Below are positions 52,047 to 58,730 of a DNA stretch of 64,000 nt, in pieces. The translations under genes were made by a program, and so were the position numbers. The DNA lies in assembly GCF_036327415.1 (NCBI RefSeq), contig NZ_CP123961.1, positions 1,302,001 through 1,366,000 of the forward strand, read 5' to 3'. How positions within the stretch are numbered: position 1 is the first letter of the stretch; each line of letters starts with the position of its first letter. The notes under the pieces were generated by a model, which had not been told where the DNA came from, made no database searches, and saw only the letters and a list, made by a program, of their open reading frames with translations. The DNA comes from Bartonella grahamii subsp. shimonis. GTDB lineage: Bacteria > Pseudomonadota > Alphaproteobacteria > Rhizobiales > Rhizobiaceae.

Positions 52047-52258
52047 CCATCAACATCCATTAAAGATTGATCCATCAACAACTGCATAGATGTATCTGTT
52101 TTATCCATTTTTGCGACTAAGCGACATTGGCGGCGGCACTCTTCTGCAAAGTTCGGTTGGCGAGTATCTGGTACCCAAATTTGCATTAAGCGCAAACCTG
52201 CTTTTCTTTGTGCGTTGCGATGTTTTTGAACGCGTTCATTGACGTGCATTGTAGCCAT
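52034..52258 (-). CDS. DUF3018-type antitoxin (MazE-like role)
   Basis: 74-residue antitoxin of the DUF3018 family, which always pairs with MazF-like toxins. The signature MATMHVNERVQKHRNAQRKAGLRLMQIWVPDTRQPNFAEECRRQCRLV is complete. The longer frame starts at 52372, but ATG 52258 has GGAG at 8-nt spacing and gives the family N-terminus. A perfect 12-bp inverted repeat just upstream (52276-52326) is its probable autoregulatory operator. Confidence 0.88.
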   Translation of the reverse strand: MATMHVNERVQKHRNAQRKAGLRLMQIWVPDTRQPNFAEECRRQCRLVAKMDKTDTSMQLLMDQSLMDVDGWTE

Positions 52259-52275
52259 AACAAAATCTCCATTAT

Positions 52276-52326
52276 GTTTCATGTAACGTATAACATAGAA
52301 AAAAGTTACATGAAACAAAATTTTGA
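52276..52326. promoter_or_regulatory. 12-bp inverted repeat operator of the DUF3018/MazF pair
   Basis: GTTTCATGTAAC (52276-52287) and GTTACATGAAAC (52315-52326) are exact reverse complements 27 bp apart. They are centred upstream of the antitoxin start, where a toxin-antitoxin complex would bind. The same half-site does not appear at the other toxin-antitoxin loci I checked. Confidence 0.65.
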
Positions 52327-52395
52327 ATAAATTCGCAAAATTCAATTTTTTATCCTGAATGCTATAAAACATAATGTTATATGTTAATAGTCAAT

Positions 52396-52453
52396 AATAT
52401 CATTTTGAAATAATTGAAGAAATAAGCAAATAATGCTAAGATTTTGTATGTAT
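52396..52453 (+). promoter_or_regulatory. 58-bp duplicated promoter, copy 2 (ssb)
   Basis: Exact copy of 50792-50849. TTGAAG - 17 bp - TAAGAT, with the ssb start about 40 bp downstream. The duplication probably moved a ready-made early promoter. Confidence 0.6.
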
Positions 52454-52482
52454 TAAAATACAAATTTAAGGTAAGTAAAAAC

Positions 52483-52938
52483 ATGTTGAATAAAGTGATG
52501 TTAATTGGCTATTTAGGTGCTAATCCCGAATGCAAAACAATGTCATCTGGCGCCGAGGTGGTCAATTTTCGTATGGCAACGTCTGAGAGCTATACAGACA
52601 GGGCAACCAATAAAAAGATAGACAAAACCGAATGGCATTCCATTGTGGTTTTTAACCCTCATTTTGCAAAAATAGCGCTTCAGTATCTTCATAAAGGCAG
52701 CAAAGTTTATATCGAGGGGCGACTACAAACCCGTAAATGGCAAGATAAAAACGGTGTGGAACGGTATGTAACAGAAGTCATACTGCCTCAGTACAAAGGC
52801 GAATTAAAGCTCTTAGACAGTAGTAAAAATGATGATGATTTGGGTCAAGAGCAGGTATCATCATCCCCTTATGACAAAAGCTATCAAAGACCTCTTGATA
52901 TGCCTCAAAACGGTTTAAATGACGGTGTTCCTTTTTAA
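52483..52938 (+). CDS. ssb: Single-stranded DNA-binding protein, phage-encoded
   Basis: 151 residues. The OB-fold domain (~1-110) has MLNKVMLIGYLGANPECKTMSSGAEVVNFRMATSESY and then WHSIVVFNPHFAKIALQYLHKGSKVYIEGRLQTRKWQDKNGVERYVTEVI. The acidic C-terminal tip ends MPQNGLNDGVPF, where the usual DDDIPF partner-binding tip is altered (lower acidity). Start 52483 has AAGGTAAG; the frame is open 13 codons upstream within the promoter copy. It serves phage replication and Bet-type recombination. Confidence 0.92.
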   Translation: MLNKVMLIGYLGANPECKTMSSGAEVVNFRMATSESYTDRATNKKIDKTEWHSIVVFNPHFAKIALQYLHKGSKVYIEGRLQTRKWQDKNGVERYVTEVILPQYKGELKLLDSSKNDDDLGQEQVSSSPYDKSYQRPLDMPQNGLNDGVPF

Positions 52939-52954
52939 GGTGGTGTGTGAATGA

Positions 52955-53470
52955 ATGTACCAAGTTCAACAAATTGCTAATTTCTTTCTTGAAAAGGGAC
53001 GCGAGGATAATATCCAAATTTATCCTATGAAGCTTATAAAACTGGTTTATCTTGCATATGGATGGATGTTAGCAGCTACAGGTAAGCGTCTCTTTCCTGA
53101 TCGTATAGAAGCATGGCAGCATGGTCCTGTTATTCCGGCTCTCTATCATAAGTTTAAAGATTGGGGAAGGCGTTTTATCGATTGTTATTCGCGTATGGTG
53201 GATTTAGAGACAGGAGAGATTTTTATCCCTAAAATTCATAAGAATTCAACTGATGAATATACAGTTAAGTTATTAGAGATTGTTTGGAATGCTTATACAA
53301 ATTTTTCACCTTGGTGCTTGCGCGATGAATTTCATGAGGATGGGGCACCGTGGAAGAAAGTATATGATGTTGGGCGATTTTGTGTGAAGTTAAAAGATCA
53401 TGATATCAGAAAATACTTCACGCAAAAAATTAATAGATATTCACAAAAAGCAAGGAAAATAGCTAAGTGA
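52955..53470 (+). CDS. Panacea/SocA-type (DUF4065) protein
   Basis: 171 residues with the Panacea signature: VQQIANFFLEKGREDNIQIYPMKLIKLVYLAYGWMLAATGKRLFPDRIEAWQHGPVIPALYHKFKDWG. Panacea domains are the antitoxin part of diverse toxin-antitoxin systems; Caulobacter SocA is a member that feeds its toxin SocB to ClpXP. No recognisable toxin is adjacent; the broken gene downstream (53467) overlaps its stop by 4 nt and is the only candidate partner. Translational coupling (ATGA-type overlap with GTG) is seen. Confidence 0.88.
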   Translation: MYQVQQIANFFLEKGREDNIQIYPMKLIKLVYLAYGWMLAATGKRLFPDRIEAWQHGPVIPALYHKFKDWGRRFIDCYSRMVDLETGEIFIPKIHKNSTDEYTVKLLEIVWNAYTNFSPWCLRDEFHEDGAPWKKVYDVGRFCVKLKDHDIRKYFTQKINRYSQKARKIAK

Positions 53471-53991
53471 AAAAAAATAAAAAGAGGGGACGCCCTAAGA
53501 AATTAGGGCAATTAAGAGAGCAAAATGGACGTATATCACGGGCAAAAGCACCACGTGAAGCCGTTGATAAGTTGGCAATAGAAATACGTGCAAAGCGCTT
53601 TGGTTTAACGCTACAAGAGGCAAAAAATCCACTTGCTGGTACCTATATCGGTCGGCTTTGTTTGCAAGGTATACTTACATAAGAGCAATATGACGCCGCA
53701 CAAAAGTATTTACAGATAAGAAACGACTATTTATGTGCAAAAGGCTTGCCTAGTGCTGTTTATGATGAAATGCCCTCATCATCTGATGATAAGGCAAGAG
53801 ATAAATGGGTAGAATTTGCAACAGAGCAGTTTATCAACATGCAAGAGGCGTTAAAAGAAGCCCAGTGTCTTTATAGACAGTACAATCTTTATGCAGCGCT
53901 ACAGTACCTCGTTATAGAAGACCAAATGCTACCACATCTTGTGAATTCACTGCGGGTTTCTCTTGATGCTCTTCGTAAATATCTTACGTAA
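53467..53991 (+). pseudogene. Phage protein split by an in-frame stop codon
   Basis: One frame runs from 53467 to 53991 with a single TAA at 53680-53682. The upstream part (71 residues, starting KKNKKRGRPKKLGQLREQNGR with an AT-hook-like GRPKK) and the downstream part (EQYDAAQKYLQIRNDYLCAKGLPSAVYDEM...LRVSLDALRKYLT) read as one protein of ~174 residues. No named family. Because only one nonsense change breaks it, decay is recent, or the stop is read through or a sequencing error. Position, just after Panacea and before terminase, is where phages carry small packaging or accessory genes. Confidence 0.6.
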
Positions 53992-54061
53992 AGCATGAAA
54001 AACTCTTGAAGAATAGGTACTAAGATGTTATATTTTTATATAATATTTTAGGAAGTGTTTT

Positions 54062-54319
54062 ATGCATACAACAAAATTACGTAAAGTTGGAGGGTCAGTA
54101 ATGCTTTCTATACCTCCGGCATTACTTGATGTTCTTCATCTCACTGAAAATACGCAAGTTGGTTTGGCAGTTGATAATGGACAATTGATTGTAAAGCCAC
54201 AGCTATCTCCTAGTTATACTCTTGAAGAGTTATTAGCCCAATGTAATCCTTCAGATGGTTTTGCGGATGAAGATGCGGAATGGTTTGATGTTAAACCTAT
54301 TGGCAGAGAGCTCTTGTAA
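54062..54319 (+). CDS. mazE: MazE-type antitoxin (AbrB fold)
   Basis: 85-residue antitoxin. The N-terminal SpoVT/AbrB swapped-hairpin domain (TTKLRKVGGSVMLSIPPALLDVLHLTENTQVGLAVDNGQLIVKP) binds DNA, and the acidic C-terminal tail (FADEDAEWFDVKPIG) blocks the toxin. It overlaps mazF by one base (TAATG). Ribosome site AGGAAG. Confidence 0.93.
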   Translation: MHTTKLRKVGGSVMLSIPPALLDVLHLTENTQVGLAVDNGQLIVKPQLSPSYTLEELLAQCNPSDGFADEDAEWFDVKPIGRELL

Positions 54320-54651
54320 TGAAGCGGGGCGAAATTTGGTTTGTATCGCTTGATCCGACTTCGGGCTATGAGCAAAAAGGAACGCGTCCTGTACTGATTG
54401 TGTCACCAGAGGCATTTAATCGTGTAACGAAAACACCGGTTGTTTTGCCGATTACAAGTGGAGGGAACTTTGCTAGAACAGCAGGTTTTGCGGTTTCATT
54501 GGTGGGAGTTGGATTACAGACAACAGGTGTAATACGTTGCGATCAACCGCGTGCATTAGATATAGTAGCACGTAATGGAAAAAGAATGGAAATTGTTCCA
54601 TGTATAATTATGGACGAAGTTTTAGCAAAGTTATCAACATTCCTTACTTGA
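54319..54651 (+). CDS. mazF: MazF-type endoribonuclease toxin
   Basis: 110-residue MazF/PemK toxin: MKRGEIWFVSLDPTSGYEQKGTRPVLIVSPEAFN, then VVLPITSGGNFARTAGFAVSL and IRCDQPRALDI, all typical. Coupled to mazE. This is the second MazF-type toxin in the prophage and belongs to a different subgroup from the one at 51711. Confidence 0.93.
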   Translation: MKRGEIWFVSLDPTSGYEQKGTRPVLIVSPEAFNRVTKTPVVLPITSGGNFARTAGFAVSLVGVGLQTTGVIRCDQPRALDIVARNGKRMEIVPCIIMDEVLAKLSTFLT

Positions 54652-54723
54652 ATTTTTTAAAATACCAAACATAGATCAAAAAAAATAAAAAAAGACAAGA
54701 TATAGATTTTTCTTATTGATAAA

Positions 54724-54822
54724 TTGTTTCAATTTGTGTTTAATTACAAATACGGCACTGGTTGTACTGTATCTAGACGAGGGGCAGTACAGTTCAAAAT
54801 CCCCGCAAATGCGGGGTTTTTT
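54724..54822 (+). ncRNA. Candidate small RNA ending in a perfect intrinsic terminator
   Basis: Between mazF and the terminase small-subunit gene. A first hairpin TGTACTG...CAGTACA (54763-54769 with 54785-54791) is followed by CCCCGC-AAAT-GCGGGG (54801-54816) and six T, a textbook rho-independent terminator. The stretch lacks a conserved reading frame (the frame from 54724 is an artefact of the next gene). It may simply be the mazEF 3' end; as a free RNA it would be ~100 nt. No promoter is resolved. Confidence 0.45.
54801..54822 (+). terminator. Intrinsic terminator before the terminase genes
   Basis: Perfect 6-bp GC stem CCCCGC/GCGGGG with a four-base AAAT loop and a run of six T. It separates the mazEF transcript from the late (terminase) genes. 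Confidence 0.85.
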
Positions 54823-54843
54823 ATTATCTGGAGGGCGTATTTT

Positions 54844-55176
54844 ATGACATCAGAAAATACACAGCAGGCTCCACAACCAGTTAAAAAGCGTATACCCCCA
54901 AAGGCAGGTCAAGGGCGTGTCAAAGGCGTTCCCAATAAAATGACGCGCATTTTAAAAGAAGCAGTGGTTAAGGCTGCTGAGAATGCTGGGAATAAAATTG
55001 GCAATGATGGTTTGACCTCCTATTTGGAAAAGCAGGCTATGGATTGCCCCGCTGCTTATTTGGCATTGCTTGGTAAGGTGTTGCCTTTGCAGGTGACAGG
55101 GGAAGATGGGGGAGCTATTAAAGTGATAACGCGTGTAGAAATCGCGCCTTTGGTCAATGACAACCACACAGATTAA
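54844..55176 (+). CDS. Phage terminase small-subunit-like protein
   Basis: 110 residues. Basic N-terminus (KKRIPPKAGQGRVKGVPNKMTRILKEAVVKAAENAGNKIG), then DGLTSYLEKQAMDCPAAYLALLGKVLPLQVTGEDGGAIKVITRVEIAPL, the pattern of the small DNA-binding proteins placed directly before the terminase large subunit in many phages. The start at 54844 follows GGAGG. It overlaps the terL start by 20 nt. It recognises packaging DNA in intact phages; here the motor subunit is destroyed, so it has no partner. Confidence 0.75.
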   Translation: MTSENTQQAPQPVKKRIPPKAGQGRVKGVPNKMTRILKEAVVKAAENAGNKIGNDGLTSYLEKQAMDCPAAYLALLGKVLPLQVTGEDGGAIKVITRVEIAPLVNDNHTD

Positions 55177-55216
55177 GATTGTTCCAAAACTTATACCGAT
55201 TTTTAAAGCCATATAA
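55157..55216 (+). pseudogene. Terminase large-subunit 5' stub
   Basis: Only MTTTQIKIVPKLIPIFKA remains, the usual N-terminus of phage terminase large subunits of this group (TxIKxPPKLIPxFxG...), followed at once by a stop and unrelated AT-rich DNA. The break falls about 55210. The ATPase and nuclease domains and all head, portal and tail genes that should follow are missing; the AfsA-type cluster begins 94 bp later. A left junction of the inserted cluster is inferred. Confidence 0.75.
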
Positions 55217-55309
55217 TAATTTTATGAAGAGTATGTTTTTATTTCAAATAAATCAAAAAGATATAAAAAGAGAGTTAAAATTAGTTATAATTTTGAGGCA
55301 GGGAGCACA

Positions 55310-56113
55310 ATGAAAAATACATCTAATAAGAAAATTTTTATAGTTGGCAATAAATTTCATGAATTTAGTATACATGAAAACGTTAAGACTTTTGGGGAAA
55401 TTTTAGAGATGATACGTACAAATTCCTTTGCCAATTTACCTAGTAATAGTCAACTTGTTAGCGGTCAAGGGTTAACAGAAGTTCAAGCTCAAGCTCTTTA
55501 TGACCAAGGACTATATCCACTCGCAGCCCACGGGATTGATATTTCTCCTCTACTACAGCGTCCACTTCGCGTTAGCCGCCTGCAAAGTCATAAGCACTAC
55601 ATCAGAAATGCGATTATCTCTCACCCGAAACGTTTAGATGAGCATAATTTTGAATCTCACTTAATATTGGATGAACGGTCAGAACTAATGAATGATCATC
55701 AAACTGGACAACATATACAAGGTATGGTGTTGATTGAAGCAGCTCGTCAAATGTTTTTAGCAGTTACTGAGGAATATTTTATCGGAGATAACTGGACGGA
55801 GCCGTATTACTTCGTGTTAAATAGCCTGGCTGCCAATTTTACAGGGTTTGTATTCCCTCTTGACGTTGTTTTTAACTATCGAATTAACTCTAGCGATATA
55901 TCCAGATTATCTCGCCTTCACTTCGATATAACTATATCAGTTAACCAAGGCGACACGAGCGCCGCTACTCTTTCCTTTCAGTTTACTGCTTATCATACAG
56001 AAAAACTAAAGAAGAATGAACACAAACAAGCGATTAAATTTCTTAACAAGCAAACAGGTAGGGACTCTGTCTCGCGGAAAGCTGAGAACCTTGAAAATGT
56101 TTATCTTGCGTAG
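55310..56113 (+). CDS. AfsA-type hotdog protein, putative gamma-butyrolactone precursor synthase
   Basis: 267 residues. The middle region carries the A-factor synthase (AfsA) hotdog pattern: FESHLILDERSELMNDHQTGQHIQGMVLIEAARQMFLAVTEEYF (about residues 115-160; the DHxxGxHxxGMxLIEAARQ motif is the family hallmark). It is preceded by ISPLLQRPLRVSRLQSHKHYIRNAIISHPKRLDEHN. A second, weaker hotdog-like half follows (LAANFTGFVFPLDVVFNYRINSSD...RLHFDITISVNQGDTSAATLSFQFTAYH), as in AfsA. In Streptomyces AfsA joins a beta-ketoacyl-ACP to dihydroxyacetone phosphate to begin A-factor signal synthesis. It is first of five plus-strand genes that include a phosphatase and a reductase, the later steps of that route. 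No signal peptide; cytoplasmic. The family fit is strong; the product is inferred. Confidence 0.85.
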   Translation: MKNTSNKKIFIVGNKFHEFSIHENVKTFGEILEMIRTNSFANLPSNSQLVSGQGLTEVQAQALYDQGLYPLAAHGIDISPLLQRPLRVSRLQSHKHYIRNAIISHPKRLDEHNFESHLILDERSELMNDHQTGQHIQGMVLIEAARQMFLAVTEEYFIGDNWTEPYYFVLNSLAANFTGFVFPLDVVFNYRINSSDISRLSRLHFDITISVNQGDTSAATLSFQFTAYHTEKLKKNEHKQAIKFLNKQTGRDSVSRKAENLENVYLA

Positions 56114-56124
56114 AGGCATTATCT

Positions 56125-56967
56125 ATGAAAACAATAATGTACGAACTAAGTTTGACTACACAAGGACCGACTTATCCCCCGAGCGAAGTAATGGATGAAA
56201 AGGGAAATTTTATTGTTATTGGACAAATCAATCGCATGAATTCCCATGGAGAACTTACCTCAGAGTGGGGAAGAGCTTTGGTATCAACCTCTACTGTAAC
56301 TCCTGAATTCGGCAAGAATGCTCCCTACGATATCATAAAAGAACTTTCAGATCCTCTTTCTAGTAGTGATGCCTCTCTTGTATTACATACTCTGCCCTTA
56401 CCATTACCATGCAATAATTATCCAGTAATATTTGCACCAGCGCAATGCCCCAATGCGAAAAATATTTATCTGCCAAGCTATGGCTTCCATGAAGTACCAA
56501 TACCAGACGCTCGAAACCAAGATGGTAGAAAGATTACTGCGCCGATAACCCTTGAACAATGGTGTAAAGCGAAAGGATCCATGGAAGTTTCCGTCCCTAA
56601 CGACCAACGAACAGGACATTTTCGTTTTGAATTTTTGGGGTTAATTCCTAACAGTCTTTACACAATTATGGCACTACGGCAACATGATCTGAATCCCCAT
56701 GCACCTACACGACCCGGCCCACTTGGTCTTCCCAATATACTACTGGCAGATGCTGATGGGCATGCCTTTTATCAAGCAATATTACCCAATCCGTTTCCAT
56801 CTGTGAACGATCCCTCTGCTAATCGAATAGTAAATATCGTCTTGCTTTGGATGAGTTATCAAATGAATCGAGGCGGTGCGATCGGATGGTATGGCTTAGG
56901 AGGGGATGTCCACGCGCAGCTAAAGCTCAAAAAAACAGGTTTCTGGGAATTCACAACAAAGGATTAA
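56125..56967 (+). CDS. Unrecognised protein of the AfsA-type cluster
   Basis: 280 residues, starting 11 nt after the AfsA-type gene. No family recognised and no signal peptide or membrane segment. Visible features: an N-terminal ELSLTTQGPTYPPSEVMDEKGNFIVIGQINRMNSHGELTSEWGRALVS, a Pro-rich mid region (HTLPLPLPCNNYPVIFAPAQCPN), and a conserved-looking segment HFRFEFLGLIPNSLYTIMALRQHDLNPHAPTRPGPLGLPNILLADADGHAFYQAILPNPFP that is beta-rich. A final aromatic/Gly end reads RGGAIGWYGLGGDVHAQLKLKKTGFWEF. Position makes an enzyme or binding role in the same small-molecule pathway likely. What it does cannot be told from sequence. Confidence 0.75.
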   Translation: MKTIMYELSLTTQGPTYPPSEVMDEKGNFIVIGQINRMNSHGELTSEWGRALVSTSTVTPEFGKNAPYDIIKELSDPLSSSDASLVLHTLPLPLPCNNYPVIFAPAQCPNAKNIYLPSYGFHEVPIPDARNQDGRKITAPITLEQWCKAKGSMEVSVPNDQRTGHFRFEFLGLIPNSLYTIMALRQHDLNPHAPTRPGPLGLPNILLADADGHAFYQAILPNPFPSVNDPSANRIVNIVLLWMSYQMNRGGAIGWYGLGGDVHAQLKLKKTGFWEFTTKD

Positions 56968-57051
56968 TATTACGAATAAATCATATCCATGCTTATAAAG
57001 AACAAACAACATTATAAAGTATTTAATTTTTTTTGAAGGGAGAAATTAATA

Positions 57052-57810
57052 ATGGGCCTTGCGTATGCATTCTTCGATGTAGATGGCACCCTTATTCGGA
57101 GCAAAAGTATGCTCGCTTTCCACGATTTCTGGTATAAATCTTGGCTAGGTTTTTCAACCAACGCTCACCAAGAGGAATATGCAGATACTACTGCTATTTT
57201 ACGTGCACACCATGATAACCAGAGTCCGCGCAGCGTAATAAACCGTCGCTTTTATGAATTTTTTGCCGGACGTGCTGTAGCAGAAGTAACAAGATGTGCA
57301 GAAACTTGGGCAAAGCGCGCGTTGATTCATCCTACTTTCTTAATCCAAGAAGTAGTAACAAAACTAAAATCCCATCATAGCCAAAAAATTGAGCCGGTCT
57401 TAGTATCCGGCTCTTTTATAGAAATTCTAGCCCCCATTGCAGAACATCTAGGTGTACCTTACATCTTGGCCACAAAACTATTGCATGATGGGCAAAAATA
57501 TAATGGCCGTTTCGTCCCTCCGCAAACGATCGGCGTTGGAAAAGCGCTTGCGATTCAGGATTTTATTGAAAAACATGGTGGTGACCTTAAGAACTGCTGG
57601 GCCTACGGTGATGATATTTCCGATGAGCATATGCTGAAGCTTGTAGGTCATCCTGTCGCTGTTATTGGCGATCCTTTGCTTGAGGCGTATGCTCACAAGC
57701 ATGGTTGGCGCTGTTTAAATCTACCTAAAGAATCACAAACTCTAGCATTCTCCTCTAAAAAGGTATTTCCTTTTAATGAGACGTCTTTACATGAAATATC
57801 AGTTCTTTAG
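57052..57810 (+). CDS. HAD-superfamily (subfamily IB) phosphatase
   Basis: 252 residues with all HAD motifs: motif I FFDVDGTL (Asp9, Asp11), motif II VLVSGSF (Ser near 119), a Lys region near KALAIQDF, and motif IV GDDISDEHML near residue 186. The cap between motif I and II is helical, as in subfamily IB (SerB/CicA-like) enzymes. In A-factor type pathways a phosphatase removes the phosphate that comes from dihydroxyacetone phosphate; this gene is a good candidate for that step. Ribosome site AGGGAGAA. Start fixed by homology: the DVDGT motif follows at once. Confidence 0.88.
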   Translation: MGLAYAFFDVDGTLIRSKSMLAFHDFWYKSWLGFSTNAHQEEYADTTAILRAHHDNQSPRSVINRRFYEFFAGRAVAEVTRCAETWAKRALIHPTFLIQEVVTKLKSHHSQKIEPVLVSGSFIEILAPIAEHLGVPYILATKLLHDGQKYNGRFVPPQTIGVGKALAIQDFIEKHGGDLKNCWAYGDDISDEHMLKLVGHPVAVIGDPLLEAYAHKHGWRCLNLPKESQTLAFSSKKVFPFNETSLHEISVL

Positions 57811-57962
57811 TTATTCAACCTAATCACAATAAACTTTAAGGCTATCTTATTATTTAAACAATTTAATAATACTCAATACATTAAACATAATACAGTAATA
57901 CATAATGCATGGCTAAAAATAAACTAGCTGAATATTAATGATTACAACTTCAGGTATAGAAA
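57811..57962. other. 152-bp gap within the AfsA-type cluster
   Basis: AT-rich, no gene. It could hold a second promoter for the SDR-EamA pair; no clear boxes. Confidence 0.4.
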
Positions 57963-58719
57963 ATGCTAAACGAAATGATAAAAAACACGACCGGAATTTA
58001 CTCACAACAACAGAAACGTATTTTAGTCACAGGAGGCGCTCGCGGCATCGGTAAAGCAATTGTTCTAAACTTATTGAAAAATGGTCATAAGGTAGCAAGT
58101 GCAGACATCATTGACATAGAACTACCAACCTCCATCGATACGGCAAGCTTATGTAAATTGATTGTTGATATCCGCGATAAAGAAGCCATTGACTCTTCTG
58201 TCCATAAAGGTTATCTCAGAATTTGGTGGTCTTGATGTCTTAGTTAATGTAGCAGGCATTTGTTATAGTGGCGATCCAGAAACAATTGATGCTCAAGAAT
58301 GTGCTGAAACATTTGATGTGAATATTAAAGGAATGTTCTATATAACAGCTACTACTTTACCCTATCTAAAAAAGGAAATTCGCGCCGATATTATAAATAT
58401 TTCATCCATATGGGGTGTAGAATACAATCCTTCTTTAATTTCATATTCTTCTTCTAAATTTGCTGTAGAGGGCTATACTGGTGGGTTGCGCTTATGGGGA
58501 ATGCCACAAAATATTCGTGTTTGTTCAATCCAAGTTGATAAAGTTAATACGGATTTTCGTCGCAATTTTAAAGGATTCCCAGAGATACCTCCAGAGAATC
58601 TTACCAAAATGCTTCACCCAGATGACATTGCTTCCGCGGTCAATTTTATTCTTTCCTCATCTAATACCGCACAAATTTCTTCTATACGTCTCGATGCTCC
58701 ACTTTGGTATCAAGTATAA
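57963..58719 (+). pseudogene. Short-chain dehydrogenase/reductase, frameshifted
   Basis: Classical SDR of ~250 residues split by one frameshift. The first frame (57963-58235) has the NAD(P)-binding TGGARGIGKA (about residues 23-32) and the start of the second strand. From about 58206 the reading continues one base out with KVISEFGGLDVLVNVAGICYSG (the NAG motif as NVAG), the catalytic Ser (NISSIWG) and YxxxK (YSSSK), and runs to 58719. Removing one A of the AAA at 58206-58208 restores a full enzyme. A reductase of this type would reduce the keto or butenolide intermediate in gamma-butyrolactone synthesis. Either recent decay, programmed slippage or a sequence error; otherwise all motifs are intact. 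Confidence 0.85.
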
Positions 58720-58730
58720 GGATCTATCCA

